Shown here one piece after another: positions 34,003-40,341 of a stretch of 40,341 nt of DNA. The DNA comes from Bacillota bacterium (GTDB lineage Bacteria > Bacillota > Clostridia > Lachnospirales > Lachnospiraceae): NCBI GenBank assembly GCA_023435645.1, contig JAEYRK010000064.1:1-40341 (forward strand), given 5' to 3'. The notes under the pieces are model-generated. The model saw only the letters and a program-made list of their open reading frames with translations, did not search any database and was not told the origin of the DNA. A program made the position numbers and the translations under genes. Each line of letters begins with the position of its first letter. Positions within the stretch are counted from its first letter, which is position 1.

Positions 34003-34030
34003 TATTATATAATATATTTTGGATATTTCA
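34003..34030 (-). promoter_or_regulatory. Promoter of korAB
   Basis: TTGAAA (34025-34030), a 16-bp spacer and TATAAT (34003-34008) on the minus strand, about 125 bp upstream of the korA GTG start. Confidence 0.7.
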
Positions 34031-34290
34031 AGTATTTTTTAGCAATTTATATAAATTTCCTTTATTGTATAATACTGTTATCCTAAGAACAACACTGAAT
34101 TTACTGTCATTTGATAGGGGTTTTGAACTGCTTGTATCCGCTATGGAATTATCGTGCATTCTTCCCAAACTTGATTTATAATAGTAATAGGTTTTATCCA
34201 AGGAATGATTCTTAGGGTCTGGATTTTAACAGAAAAAACTGGCAAGCTAGGATCAGCTGACAGGTTGTCAACTACAGGATGGGAGATTGT
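34031..34290. other. Divergent intergenic region korA / GNAT
   Basis: AT-rich stretch between the divergent korA and acetyltransferase genes. Beyond the korA promoter, several TATAAT-like words occur on the plus strand (for instance in TTGTATAATAC near 34070), but none has a convincing -35 at proper spacing. No gene is visible. Confidence 0.5.
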
Positions 34291-34761
34291 ATGATTGAAC
34301 TAAGGAATATTACTTCAGATAATTTTGATGAATGTATTGAACTGGAGCCAAGAGAGGATCAAAAAAGCTTTGTTGCCAGTAATGTCGTAAGCCTTGCAGA
34401 ATGCTATGTAGCTATCGCGAATCAGGAGTGCATTCCCATGCCCTATGCCATCTATAACAAGGACAAGATGGTGGGCTTCCTTCTGATCACCTATAATCCA
34501 CCGGATGAGTATCATGAGGAAGCTGTTTATTGGATATGCAGATTAATGATTGACCGGCATGAGCAAGGTAAGGGCTACGGGAAGGAAGCTATGGTGAAGG
34601 CGATTACGCTAATAAGGACCTTCCCTCACGGAAAATCACCGCTCATCTCTCTGTCCTATGAGCCGGATAATCTGCTGGCTAAGGCACTATACGCCGGCTT
34701 GGGATTTGTGGAAACCGGAAAAACAATTGGGGAAGAGCTAATCGCTGAGCTTCGTTTATAA
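34291..34761 (+). CDS. GNAT N-acetyltransferase, BltD/spermidine acetyltransferase-like
   Basis: A 156-residue single GNAT domain: IELRNITSDNFDECIELEPREDQKSFVASN at the start, YWICRLMIDRHEQGKGYGKEAMVKAI with the acetyl-CoA loop Q-G-K-G-Y-G, and AKALYAGLGFVETGK at the end. This pattern is close to BltD/PaiA-like polyamine acetyltransferases of Firmicutes, so acetylation of spermidine or a related amine is plausible but unproven. GGGAG seven bases before the ATG at 34291 favours this start over 34279. Monocistronic, with a terminator 10 bp after the stop. Confidence 0.88.
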   Translation: MIELRNITSDNFDECIELEPREDQKSFVASNVVSLAECYVAIANQECIPMPYAIYNKDKMVGFLLITYNPPDEYHEEAVYWICRLMIDRHEQGKGYGKEAMVKAITLIRTFPHGKSPLISLSYEPDNLLAKALYAGLGFVETGKTIGEELIAELRL

Positions 34762-34770
34762 TCGTAACAA

Positions 34771-34801
34771 AGGTCCCAGATCTGGTGTAACTCTGGGACC
34801 T
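34771..34801. terminator. Bidirectional terminator between GNAT gene and MoxR operon
   Basis: AGGTCCCAGA (34771-34780) and TCTGGGACCT (34792-34801) form a perfect 10-bp GC-rich stem with an 11-nt loop. The plus strand continues CTCCTTTTC and the minus strand TTTGTTACG. It serves convergent transcripts ending at 34761 and 34831. Confidence 0.85.
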
Positions 34802-34830
34802 CTCCTTTTCCCTCCTGCAGTCCGGGATGT

Positions 34831-36096
34831 TCATCCCTTCGCAGAGAGCTTAGAGTTTTTTATTGTTTGATAGAGTTGCTCTGCCTTCTTCGCTTCCTCT
34901 ATGGTGATTTGATCCGTCATCCGGTATCTTGATCTCCGGTAAAGAAGCCTTAATTCTTTCGAAGCTTCTCTTTTGGCTTTCCTGTCCTCAATCAATGCGT
35001 TCTGATATTTAACATCAATCTCTTCGGTCGTATCATTAGGCTGAAGGGTTACCCGCTGATGCTGCAGCCACAGCAGATACTTCCCATAATAATATCTGAC
35101 CGCCTCTCTCGGATCCTTCGGACGTCTCCTCTTGAAGTCCCTTCTTCTTTCCTTCGTACCCTCTATGGCTTCCCTTGTCTCAAGGATACCCACCGGCAGC
35201 TTTTGCTTGTATCGTTCCCCCATCAGCCAACGGAAAAAGAAAAAGAGGATCACCAAACCAATGATGATGCCGACAGAATATAGGAAGGGCTTGATCCATT
35301 CTATCCCTCTTCCCACACCTTCTATTAGCTGTAAGGACTGATCTGCTGCATCTCCAACCTGAGCCTCCATACTCCGAATTTCCTTATTCTTCGTCACTAA
35401 ACCGATAAGAGCTAAGAGCAGTTGGATGATTCCCAAAATAAGCGCACCTAAGATTCCAGCAAAAACGGTCAATATCGGTCTCAGCAGCGCCTGATACATC
35501 AAGAGAAAGCCTTCCGCCAAGTTCTGTGGAGCTTTGGCCAGTGTTAGCAATGAGCAAATGATTAGAAATATCATTAGCTCCATAAACTGCTGCCTTCGAT
35601 ACTGCTTGATCTGCTCCATCTGATGAACAGCCCGTAAATGGCGCAGCAAAAAGCTTGCGCTAACCAGGGATGCTACGATATAGGGACCTGTGATATCAAT
35701 GGCAAAACCCAATTCTTTCATACCGGTAAAAATAAAATAAAGAAACAAGGGGGCCAGATATACAAGCCGCTTCAGCATATCAATAAACTCCCCCCGGCTG
35801 ACAGCATAACGCTCTGTAAACATAACAAACGTTGCATAGGCCCAGATCAGAAGGAATACGATCAGCTCCGGGGTAGAGGGAGTAATCAAGATGAGAGAAC
35901 CCAGTGGCAATAGGAACAGAGCAAGGAATTTCATACTCTTCTTTCTCTCCAATAGCGTGGATACCATTACTGTAAGTAGCAGAATTAGATACCCTCCGGC
36001 TTCAATCGAAATACCTCCAAGAAAGTACAGCAGAAAGGCCCCAATCGTGTAGCTGATACTAAGATCAAATATCAGCTTATATAATTTCGTCAGCAT
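34831..36096 (-). CDS. Multi-pass membrane protein with C-terminal DUF4129
   Basis: About 421 residues. The N-terminal part has about seven membrane segments, another follows near residue 265, and the cytoplasmic C-terminus has a DUF4129-type helical region (DPREAVRYYYGKYLLWLQHQRVTLQPNDTTEEID). In standard MoxR-DUF58 operons the third protein carries an extracytoplasmic transglutaminase domain between these parts; here it is missing. Its start at 36096 overlaps the DUF58 gene by 20 bp, with GGGAGG eight bases before the ATG; a GTG at 36105 is an alternative. Third gene of the MoxR operon; role unknown, perhaps cell-surface assembly or maturation. Confidence 0.8.
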   Translation of the reverse strand: MLTKLYKLIFDLSISYTIGAFLLYFLGGISIEAGGYLILLLTVMVSTLLERKKSMKFLALFLLPLGSLILITPSTPELIVFLLIWAYATFVMFTERYAVSRGEFIDMLKRLVYLAPLFLYFIFTGMKELGFAIDITGPYIVASLVSASFLLRHLRAVHQMEQIKQYRRQQFMELMIFLIICSLLTLAKAPQNLAEGFLLMYQALLRPILTVFAGILGALILGIIQLLLALIGLVTKNKEIRSMEAQVGDAADQSLQLIEGVGRGIEWIKPFLYSVGIIIGLVILFFFFRWLMGERYKQKLPVGILETREAIEGTKERRRDFKRRRPKDPREAVRYYYGKYLLWLQHQRVTLQPNDTTEEIDVKYQNALIEDRKAKREASKELRLLYRRSRYRMTDQITIEEAKKAEQLYQTIKNSKLSAKG

Positions 36097-37174
36097 CCCC
36101 CACACCTCCCATCATTGCAGCCGCATACATCGGATAAACTTGACTGCTCAAGCGATTCTGTAGCTGCTTCACTCTACTACTGCGTCTCTCATTTTCAAAG
36201 GGCGCAACGAAGAAGATTGCATTCTCTCCGGAATACTGTTGAATTGCCATATCATATATGCCATCGCTATTACAAAATGTATTGGATATCGCTTGACCAA
36301 GGGTATATAGCAGCATTGTATAATGATGTGACCCCTGCCCTGATTTTGCTAAGCCCTCATAGGCGGATTGCCCGTTGGGGATATAGGCATTTGTCAGAAG
36401 ACGGTAGGCCACCTTCTTCTGCTCCAGAAATTCGGCAATTGTTCTAACCAGGGAAAAACAATACTCTGTTTCCTCCGAGTACTCACCTTCCGACCAATGC
36501 AGGTATACATCCAGCAGAATAGTTACCGATAGCTCCATGGTATAATCAAACTCCTTCACCATGAGATGATTCTTCTTAGCACTCTGCATCCAGCTGATGG
36601 AGCGCATCGGTTCCCTGCCGGTATACTCTCTGTAGGAGTTAACCAATATCGGGTCTTCCAAATAAAATCTCCGGACGGAAAACTCACCATAATATCCGGA
36701 CAGCGCCCGGAGGAGGGAAGCATCGTCCAGCAGCCGGGGAAAGACAATGATCTCCTCCAGCTGCTTTAACTCCTTCAGGTTCTCCCGAAACCCAAGAAAG
36801 TCTCCCCCTAGGAGTCTACAACCCTCCAGCAGATACCTTCCCCTATGGGGTAGTGAAGCCATTATGGTTCTGGTTATCTTCTGTCTGCCCCGGATATAGA
36901 GCACATTGGTAAATAGAAACTCACTTTGCTTTGTCAATCTATTCTCTACACCCTGAATAGTTATGTCTCTGGGAAATACCTCCACAAGCTTCAGAAAGGG
37001 AAGCGTCCGATAACCATAATTAGATACTCTTGTTATGATCTGAAACGCTTCTCCAGGCTCACATCCCCGTTTTGATGGGCTGCAATGATATGTTATACTT
37101 GAAAAATTATCCTTAAGGGACCATATTTCTAACACAGCACCAAAGGAAATTAACACGACCAAAAATATTATCAT
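36077..37174 (-). CDS. DUF58 domain protein
   Basis: A 365-residue protein with a hydrophobic N-terminus (IIFLVVLISFGAVLEIWSL, one membrane segment), a beta-rich middle, and the DUF58 core (SYREYTGREPMRSISWMQSAKKNHLMVKEFDYTMELSVTILLDVYLHWS), which resembles a VWA fold. Its partner MoxR ATPase gene is 11 bp upstream. In characterised cases MoxR-DUF58 pairs act in protein maturation or complex assembly, such as enzyme activation and membrane integrity. It ends 20 bp inside the DUF4129 gene. Confidence 0.92.
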   Translation of the reverse strand: MIIFLVVLISFGAVLEIWSLKDNFSSITYHCSPSKRGCEPGEAFQIITRVSNYGYRTLPFLKLVEVFPRDITIQGVENRLTKQSEFLFTNVLYIRGRQKITRTIMASLPHRGRYLLEGCRLLGGDFLGFRENLKELKQLEEIIVFPRLLDDASLLRALSGYYGEFSVRRFYLEDPILVNSYREYTGREPMRSISWMQSAKKNHLMVKEFDYTMELSVTILLDVYLHWSEGEYSEETEYCFSLVRTIAEFLEQKKVAYRLLTNAYIPNGQSAYEGLAKSGQGSHHYTMLLYTLGQAISNTFCNSDGIYDMAIQQYSGENAIFFVAPFENERRSSRVKQLQNRLSSQVYPMYAAAMMGGVGDADEII

Positions 37175-37185
37175 TCTACCACTCC

Positions 37186-38136
37186 CTAGGATATGATTGG
37201 CTCTGTCGGTACCGGTAGCTCATTCACAAGCTCTTGGCAGATGCTTGTTGCTTCATTGGTTCGAATGACTCCGGTATAGCTCATGCGGTGCTCCATGATA
37301 CATACTGCTAATTGCTTAACATCCTCAGGAATGACATAGGAACGTCCCTGGATCGCTGCCATTAACTGAGCAGCCTGATAAAGCGATAACGCTGCTCTTG
37401 TAGAGGCTCCTAACAGAATGCGACGATCCTTCCGTGTCTTCTCTATGATATCCATGATATATTCCTTCACAGGAGTACTCACCTCAATCTGAGCATAACT
37501 CTTCTGCAAGGCTACTGTTTCTTCCATCGTAACTACTTGTTCCAGCTGTGACAAAATATCAGCAGAGGCCTCCCTTGTAAGGACGGATAGCTCTTCCTCT
37601 CTCTGCATATACCCTAAGGACAGCTTCATCATAAATCGATCCTTTTGAGCCTCAGGTAGTGGAAATGTACCCCCGGATTCTAGAGGATTCTGTGTTGCCA
37701 TAACCATAAACGGCTTTTCTACCAAATAGGTGGTGCCATCCACAGTAATTTGTCCTTCTGCCATAGCTTCCAGAAGGCTTGACTGGGTTCGCGGTGTTGC
37801 CCGGTTAATCTCGTCCGCCAAAACCATCTGTGAAAACAAGGGACCGGGGCGGAATTCAAATTCTCCGTTCTTCATATTATAGAAATTAATTCCTGTCAGA
37901 TCGGAGGGCATGATATCCGGCGTAAATTGAATTCGCTTGTAGCTGCCGCCCACTGACTTTGAAAATGCCCTGAACAGCATTGTTTTCCCCGTACCCGGAA
38001 CATCCTCCAGCAGTACATGTCCACCGGCCAAATAAGCAATCACAATCAATCGAATGATATCATCCTTCCCTATGATTACCCTGGCACAATTGGCTCGTAT
38101 CTTCTCATAATATTCTTCAAATTGCCTTACATTCAT
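37186..38136 (-). CDS. MoxR family AAA+ ATPase
   Basis: A 316-residue AAA+ ATPase. Walker A LLEDVPGTGKTML lies near residues 42-54, Walker B MVLADEINRATPRTQSSLLEAM near 104-125, sensor 1 MVMATQNPLESGGTFPLPEAQKDRF, and a C-terminal helical lid (STRAALSLYQAAQLMAAIQGRSYVIPEDV). MoxR proteins are chaperone-like ATPases for specific enzymes or membrane complexes. First gene of the MoxR-DUF58-DUF4129 operon. The partner substrate is unknown. Confidence 0.95.
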   Translation of the reverse strand: MNVRQFEEYYEKIRANCARVIIGKDDIIRLIVIAYLAGGHVLLEDVPGTGKTMLFRAFSKSVGGSYKRIQFTPDIMPSDLTGINFYNMKNGEFEFRPGPLFSQMVLADEINRATPRTQSSLLEAMAEGQITVDGTTYLVEKPFMVMATQNPLESGGTFPLPEAQKDRFMMKLSLGYMQREEELSVLTREASADILSQLEQVVTMEETVALQKSYAQIEVSTPVKEYIMDIIEKTRKDRRILLGASTRAALSLYQAAQLMAAIQGRSYVIPEDVKQLAVCIMEHRMSYTGVIRTNEATSICQELVNELPVPTEPIIS

Positions 38137-38156
38137 CGTAGTTTTTCTCCTCTACT

Positions 38157-38605
38157 TCATTGTACTTAACCCTTCTTATCTATGAACATCATCCCTATCC
38201 ATACCTCCCTGCGATTCCCAGCTTATCAAGCAAAGGATTTTCGGTACTTTATGAGATGTACTAACTTTTATTATCAGTGACTTTATTCAATGTGTCAATT
38301 AAGATTTATGTATTGCTCTTACATTTTTTGTATTACCATACATTGCATTTTGTCTGCTGATAGGTAACTGTGATGTAATATAAAGGATACATCAAATCAT
38401 CGGCCTGTGACTATCTTGTGAAAGATGTAGTAAAAAAGTTGATTTTTACTTGACATTAAATGATGTAATAATTTAGCATAAAGGAAGGTAATGCGTATCG
38501 CTTCACTCTTGTCCTTGGGTAACGTACGGGGGCAGGATGATAGGGCGAAAATATTTTTGCTTTATATATACCGTGTTTGATATTATAGAATAAAGGGGAT
38601 AAAAT
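38157..38605. other. Intergenic region with a possible short ORF
   Basis: AT-rich gap between the MoxR operon and the VOC gene. It contains TTGACA (38451-38456) with an 18-bp spacer to TAGCAT, then AAAGGAAGG and an ATG at 38491 opening 29 codons (MRIASLLSLGNVRGQDDRAK and on, stop 38578-38580). The short ORF has a good ribosome site but no recognisable product; it could be a leader peptide or chance. No RNA gene is recognised. Confidence 0.35.
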
Positions 38606-38938
38606 ATGAAGTTTGGTGGAGTATGTATAGAAACTGATGATGCACCCCGTCTAGCAGAATTTTACAAAATCCTCCTGCAGGAGGAGCCGTTTGTCGAAGG
38701 TAGCCATTACGGATTTAGTAAGATTGCCGTCTACAATCCGGGTCAAGTAAAAGTGGCAAAGGATAAGAACGTGTGGTTGTCATTCAGTGATTCGAACATT
38801 GATGCGCTTTACGAGCGCTTGTTACGGGAAATCCCTGGTATAGAGATAATCTCACCGCCCGAAAGGAAGCCGTGGGGCGCATATGCGTTTTGGTTCCTTG
38901 ACCTTGATGGCAATAAAATCGCTGTTTATGAAGAGTGA
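38606..38938 (+). CDS. VOC superfamily (glyoxalase/bleomycin resistance-like) protein
   Basis: A 110-residue VOC-fold protein: MKFGGVCIETDDAPRLAEFYKILLQEE opens the first beta-alpha-beta unit, and PWGAYAFWFLDLDGNKIAVYEE closes with the D-x-x-G-N-x-x-x-x-x-E element where a metal ligand usually lies. It matches the small antibiotic-resistance/glyoxalase-like group rather than true glyoxalase I; substrate unknown. GGGGATAAAAT precedes the ATG. A decayed second VOC gene follows 14 bp later. Confidence 0.85.
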   Translation: MKFGGVCIETDDAPRLAEFYKILLQEEPFVEGSHYGFSKIAVYNPGQVKVAKDKNVWLSFSDSNIDALYERLLREIPGIEIISPPERKPWGAYAFWFLDLDGNKIAVYEE

Positions 38939-38952
38939 GAGGAGAAGTAATT

Positions 38953-39191
38953 ATGTTGGTTACACACTTTCATTTCGGCGGGCGTTGTGACGAAGCGATT
39001 AAACTATATGAGATGGCGTTCAGAACAAAAATTGATTTTATCGACCGTAACGAAACTATGAGATATTAAAAGACGAAGCAATTTCCCTTAGTTCGCCAGA
39101 AAAAGCTTTTTTCAGACCCCTTGTTGCAGGTGTTACAGATAAATTCGGCGTAAGGTGGGGACTTATGGTTGATGGGAACATAGTAGAATAA
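38953..39191 (+). pseudogene. Decayed PhnB-like VOC gene
   Basis: ATG 38953 opens 38 codons (MLVTHFHFGGRCDEAIKLYE and on) typical of the PhnB/3-demethylubiquinone methyltransferase-like VOC start, stopping at 39067-39069. A second frame from 39066 to the stop at 39189-39191 encodes LSSPEKAFFRPLVAGVTDKFGVRWGLMVDG, the family C-terminus. The two pieces sum to about 79 residues where about 135-150 are expected, so there is a frameshift and an internal deletion of roughly 50-60 residues. It has a ribosome site (GGAGAAG) but is non-functional as read. Confidence 0.78.
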
Positions 39192-39264
39192 GGATGGCAC
39201 AAAAGTAAGCCTTTTGTAGCCAAAGCTAAAGGTGATAGATTAACAGCTTAAAGTATTAAGATAT

Positions 39265-39304
39265 AGAACCCCTCAGAGGTCATAAAAGACCTATGGGGGG
39301 TTCT
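39265..39304. other. Two-part hairpin downstream of the VOC remnants
   Basis: AGAACCCC (39265-39272) pairs with GGGGTTCT (39297-39304), and inside it AGGTC (39277-39281) with GACCT (39288-39292). There is no T tract after it, so it is a weak terminator candidate or the trace of an element end. Confidence 0.4.
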
Positions 39305-39424
39305 ATGCTGTATGAGAAGTATCTCGAAAACAAAAAGCGTCATAAAACATAAGCTTAAGTGGCGGAGCTTCAAGCTTTCATGAGTAATCCTCTATTGACT
39401 TGGGAAGAACAAAATGAACTATAA
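39305..39424 (+). pseudogene. Possible remnant of a small Lachnospiraceae hypothetical gene
   Basis: One frame reads MLYEKYLENKKRHKT, stop, A, stop, VAELQAFMSNPLLTWEEQNEL, stop. The ELQAFMSNPLLTWEEQNEL stretch resembles small clostridial hypothetical proteins I recall with an LxAFMxxPxLTxEE pattern. Two in-frame stops and short pieces suggest decay; the assignment is tentative. Confidence 0.3.
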
Positions 39425-39584
39425 AAGACGATAATTGCGTATATAGACTAGATGTATGTTGAAAATAGTTTGATGATTGAGATTAAGTTTAAATAAAATT
39501 TATGCATGGTATAATATGGATAGAGGAACAATTTATATACTTGTATTTATTTACATTTTCTTCAGCATTTTCTTCAGAATTCTC

Positions 39585-39615
39585 TTGACTCTTCCGTTGG
39601 GGAACAGATTAATAT
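39585..39615 (+). promoter_or_regulatory. MerR-type promoter with 19-bp spacer and dyad
   Basis: TTGACT (39585-39590) and TAATAT (39610-39615) are 19 bp apart, the long spacer used by MerR-regulated promoters. CTCTTCC-GTTGG-GGAACAG (39589-39607), an imperfect 19-bp dyad, fills the spacer. It stands 30 bp before the MerR gene, consistent with autoregulation. Confidence 0.6.
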
Positions 39616-39644
39616 AAGTATAAATCATCAAAAGGAGGAATTTT

Positions 39645-40341
39645 ATGAGTAAGTTAATCAAAATTAGAGACATTTCCATTAAGTATGATATTTCCGCTCG
39701 TACACTTCGTTATTACGAAGACATGGGATTGGTAACCAGTACCCGAAGCAATGATTACGCTTATAGGCTATATGATGAAGCTGCCATCAAGAGGCTAGAA
39801 CAAATTCTCATTCTACGCAAACTGTCCATCAGTATTAAAGATATTCAACGAATATTTAATACATCCGGCTCCGAAGTTGTTTTGGATGTGCTTGGTAAAA
39901 AAGTAGGAGATATCGACGAAGAGGTTGCCTTACTTCATGAATTGAAAGAGGTTGTACTTGAGTTTATCCGACAGATAGAACTGGCAGATTTTAGTAAAGG
40001 TTCTGACGTAAAGATGCTTTATGAGAAAGCTAAGGAAATAGAAAACCAGCTTATCAATGTTACATACAGCGGTAACTCTTCCAATGTGAATCGCTTATTG
40101 GATGTGACTGAAAAGATGAAAAGAGCTCCCGAGGTCAGAGTTATTCGAATAAACCCCTTCAGGGCGTTTTCCTCTGGTCTGGATACGATGGATAAGGTTA
40201 TGGGTTGTTTTCAGAAATGGCAGGAAGAACATAACCACTTGGTTAAAAAACTCATGTATGGATCTCCCGATTTTCTTTGGTTTGAGGAAGATATGAGGGC
40301 TGAATGGATTTGGGCTGTAGAAGATTGGGTCACAGAAGTAG
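39645..40341 (+). CDS. MerR family regulator, partial (cut by right edge)
   Basis: My translation gives 232 codons to the window end. The N-terminal winged helix (LIKIRDISIKYDISARTLRYYEDMGLVTSTRSNDYAYRLYDEAAIKRLEQILILRKL) is a clear MerR DNA-binding domain; a coiled dimer helix follows (about 75-120), then the start of an effector domain beginning around PEVRVIRINPFRAFSSG, like GyrI/AraC-effector-type multidrug binders. AAAGGAGGAATTTT precedes the ATG at 39645. Its own promoter has MerR architecture. Target genes would be to the right, outside the window. Confidence 0.9.
   Translation, partial: MSKLIKIRDISIKYDISARTLRYYEDMGLVTSTRSNDYAYRLYDEAAIKRLEQILILRKLSISIKDIQRIFNTSGSEVVLDVLGKKVGDIDEEVALLHELKEVVLEFIRQIELADFSKGSDVKMLYEKAKEIENQLINVTYSGNSSNVNRLLDVTEKMKRAPEVRVIRINPFRAFSSGLDTMDKVMGCFQKWQEEHNHLVKKLMYGSPDFLWFEEDMRAEWIWAVEDWVTEV

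Noticed and set aside
1..40341. Search by eye for CRISPR arrays, tRNA, rRNA, complete insertion sequences, or phage genes
   Set aside because: No regularly spaced repeats, transposase, integrase or RNA gene signatures were seen.

Overview
The window reads as chromosome of a strictly anaerobic, low-to-mid GC Clostridia, most likely a Lachnospiraceae (clostridial cluster XIVa). This is an inference from gene content: rubrerythrin, desulfoferrodoxin, a CoA-type 2-oxoacid:ferredoxin oxidoreductase, an Etf-linked lactate dehydrogenase and a BMP/Nup nucleoside transporter, with strong AGGAGG ribosome binding sites. No rRNA, tRNA, CRISPR array, complete IS or prophage was seen. Most genes lie on the minus strand, so operons run right to left.

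Region by region: (1) 1-5606, an exopolysaccharide operon: LCP protein, Wzz-like adaptor, BY-kinase-like ATPase, then GT4, GT2 and a second GT4 cut by the left edge, with a promoter near 5778-5806. The kinase lacks the Walker A lysine. (2) 6048-12206, a lactate utilisation operon: FadR/LldR-type regulator, lactate permease, EtfB, EtfA with a ferredoxin domain, and FAD-linked lactate dehydrogenase. Its control region holds a near-consensus promoter, two TGGTnnnACCA operators and an intrinsic terminator inside the 5' leader. (3) 12395-19520, assorted genes: CorA-like transporter, GlsB/YeaQ and CsbD-like small stress proteins, GNAT, phospholipase C-like protein, a divergent helical-domain/VWA gene pair, and an HD-GYP sensor. 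(4) 19647-24612: a methyltransferase gene remnant, beta-CASP metallohydrolase, AlkD-like protein, Crp/Fnr regulator, desulfoferrodoxin and thioredoxin. A TGTGA-type palindrome sits at a class II activator position before thioredoxin. (5) 24920-33879: KorAB, rubrerythrin, xanthine phosphoribosyltransferase and the four-gene BMP-Nup transporter, i.e. oxoacid oxidation, peroxide defence and purine salvage. No guanine riboswitch is visible before xpt; a different foldable RNA-like segment lies there. (6) 34291-38136: a GNAT gene and a MoxR-DUF58-DUF4129 operon lacking a transglutaminase domain. (7) 38160-40341: a looser, AT-rich accessory patch with a VOC protein, a decayed PhnB-like gene, another broken coding remnant and a MerR regulator cut by the right edge, which has its own 19-bp-spacer promoter.

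The most interesting signals are regulatory: the lct leader with both operators and attenuator, the Crp/Fnr site matching a neighbouring regulator with CRP-like recognition residues, and the foldable segment between rubrerythrin and xpt. Among proteins, the Walker A-deficient BY-kinase and the helical-domain/VWA pair deserve attention. All functional statements are by family recognition from the translated sequence; no database search was possible.
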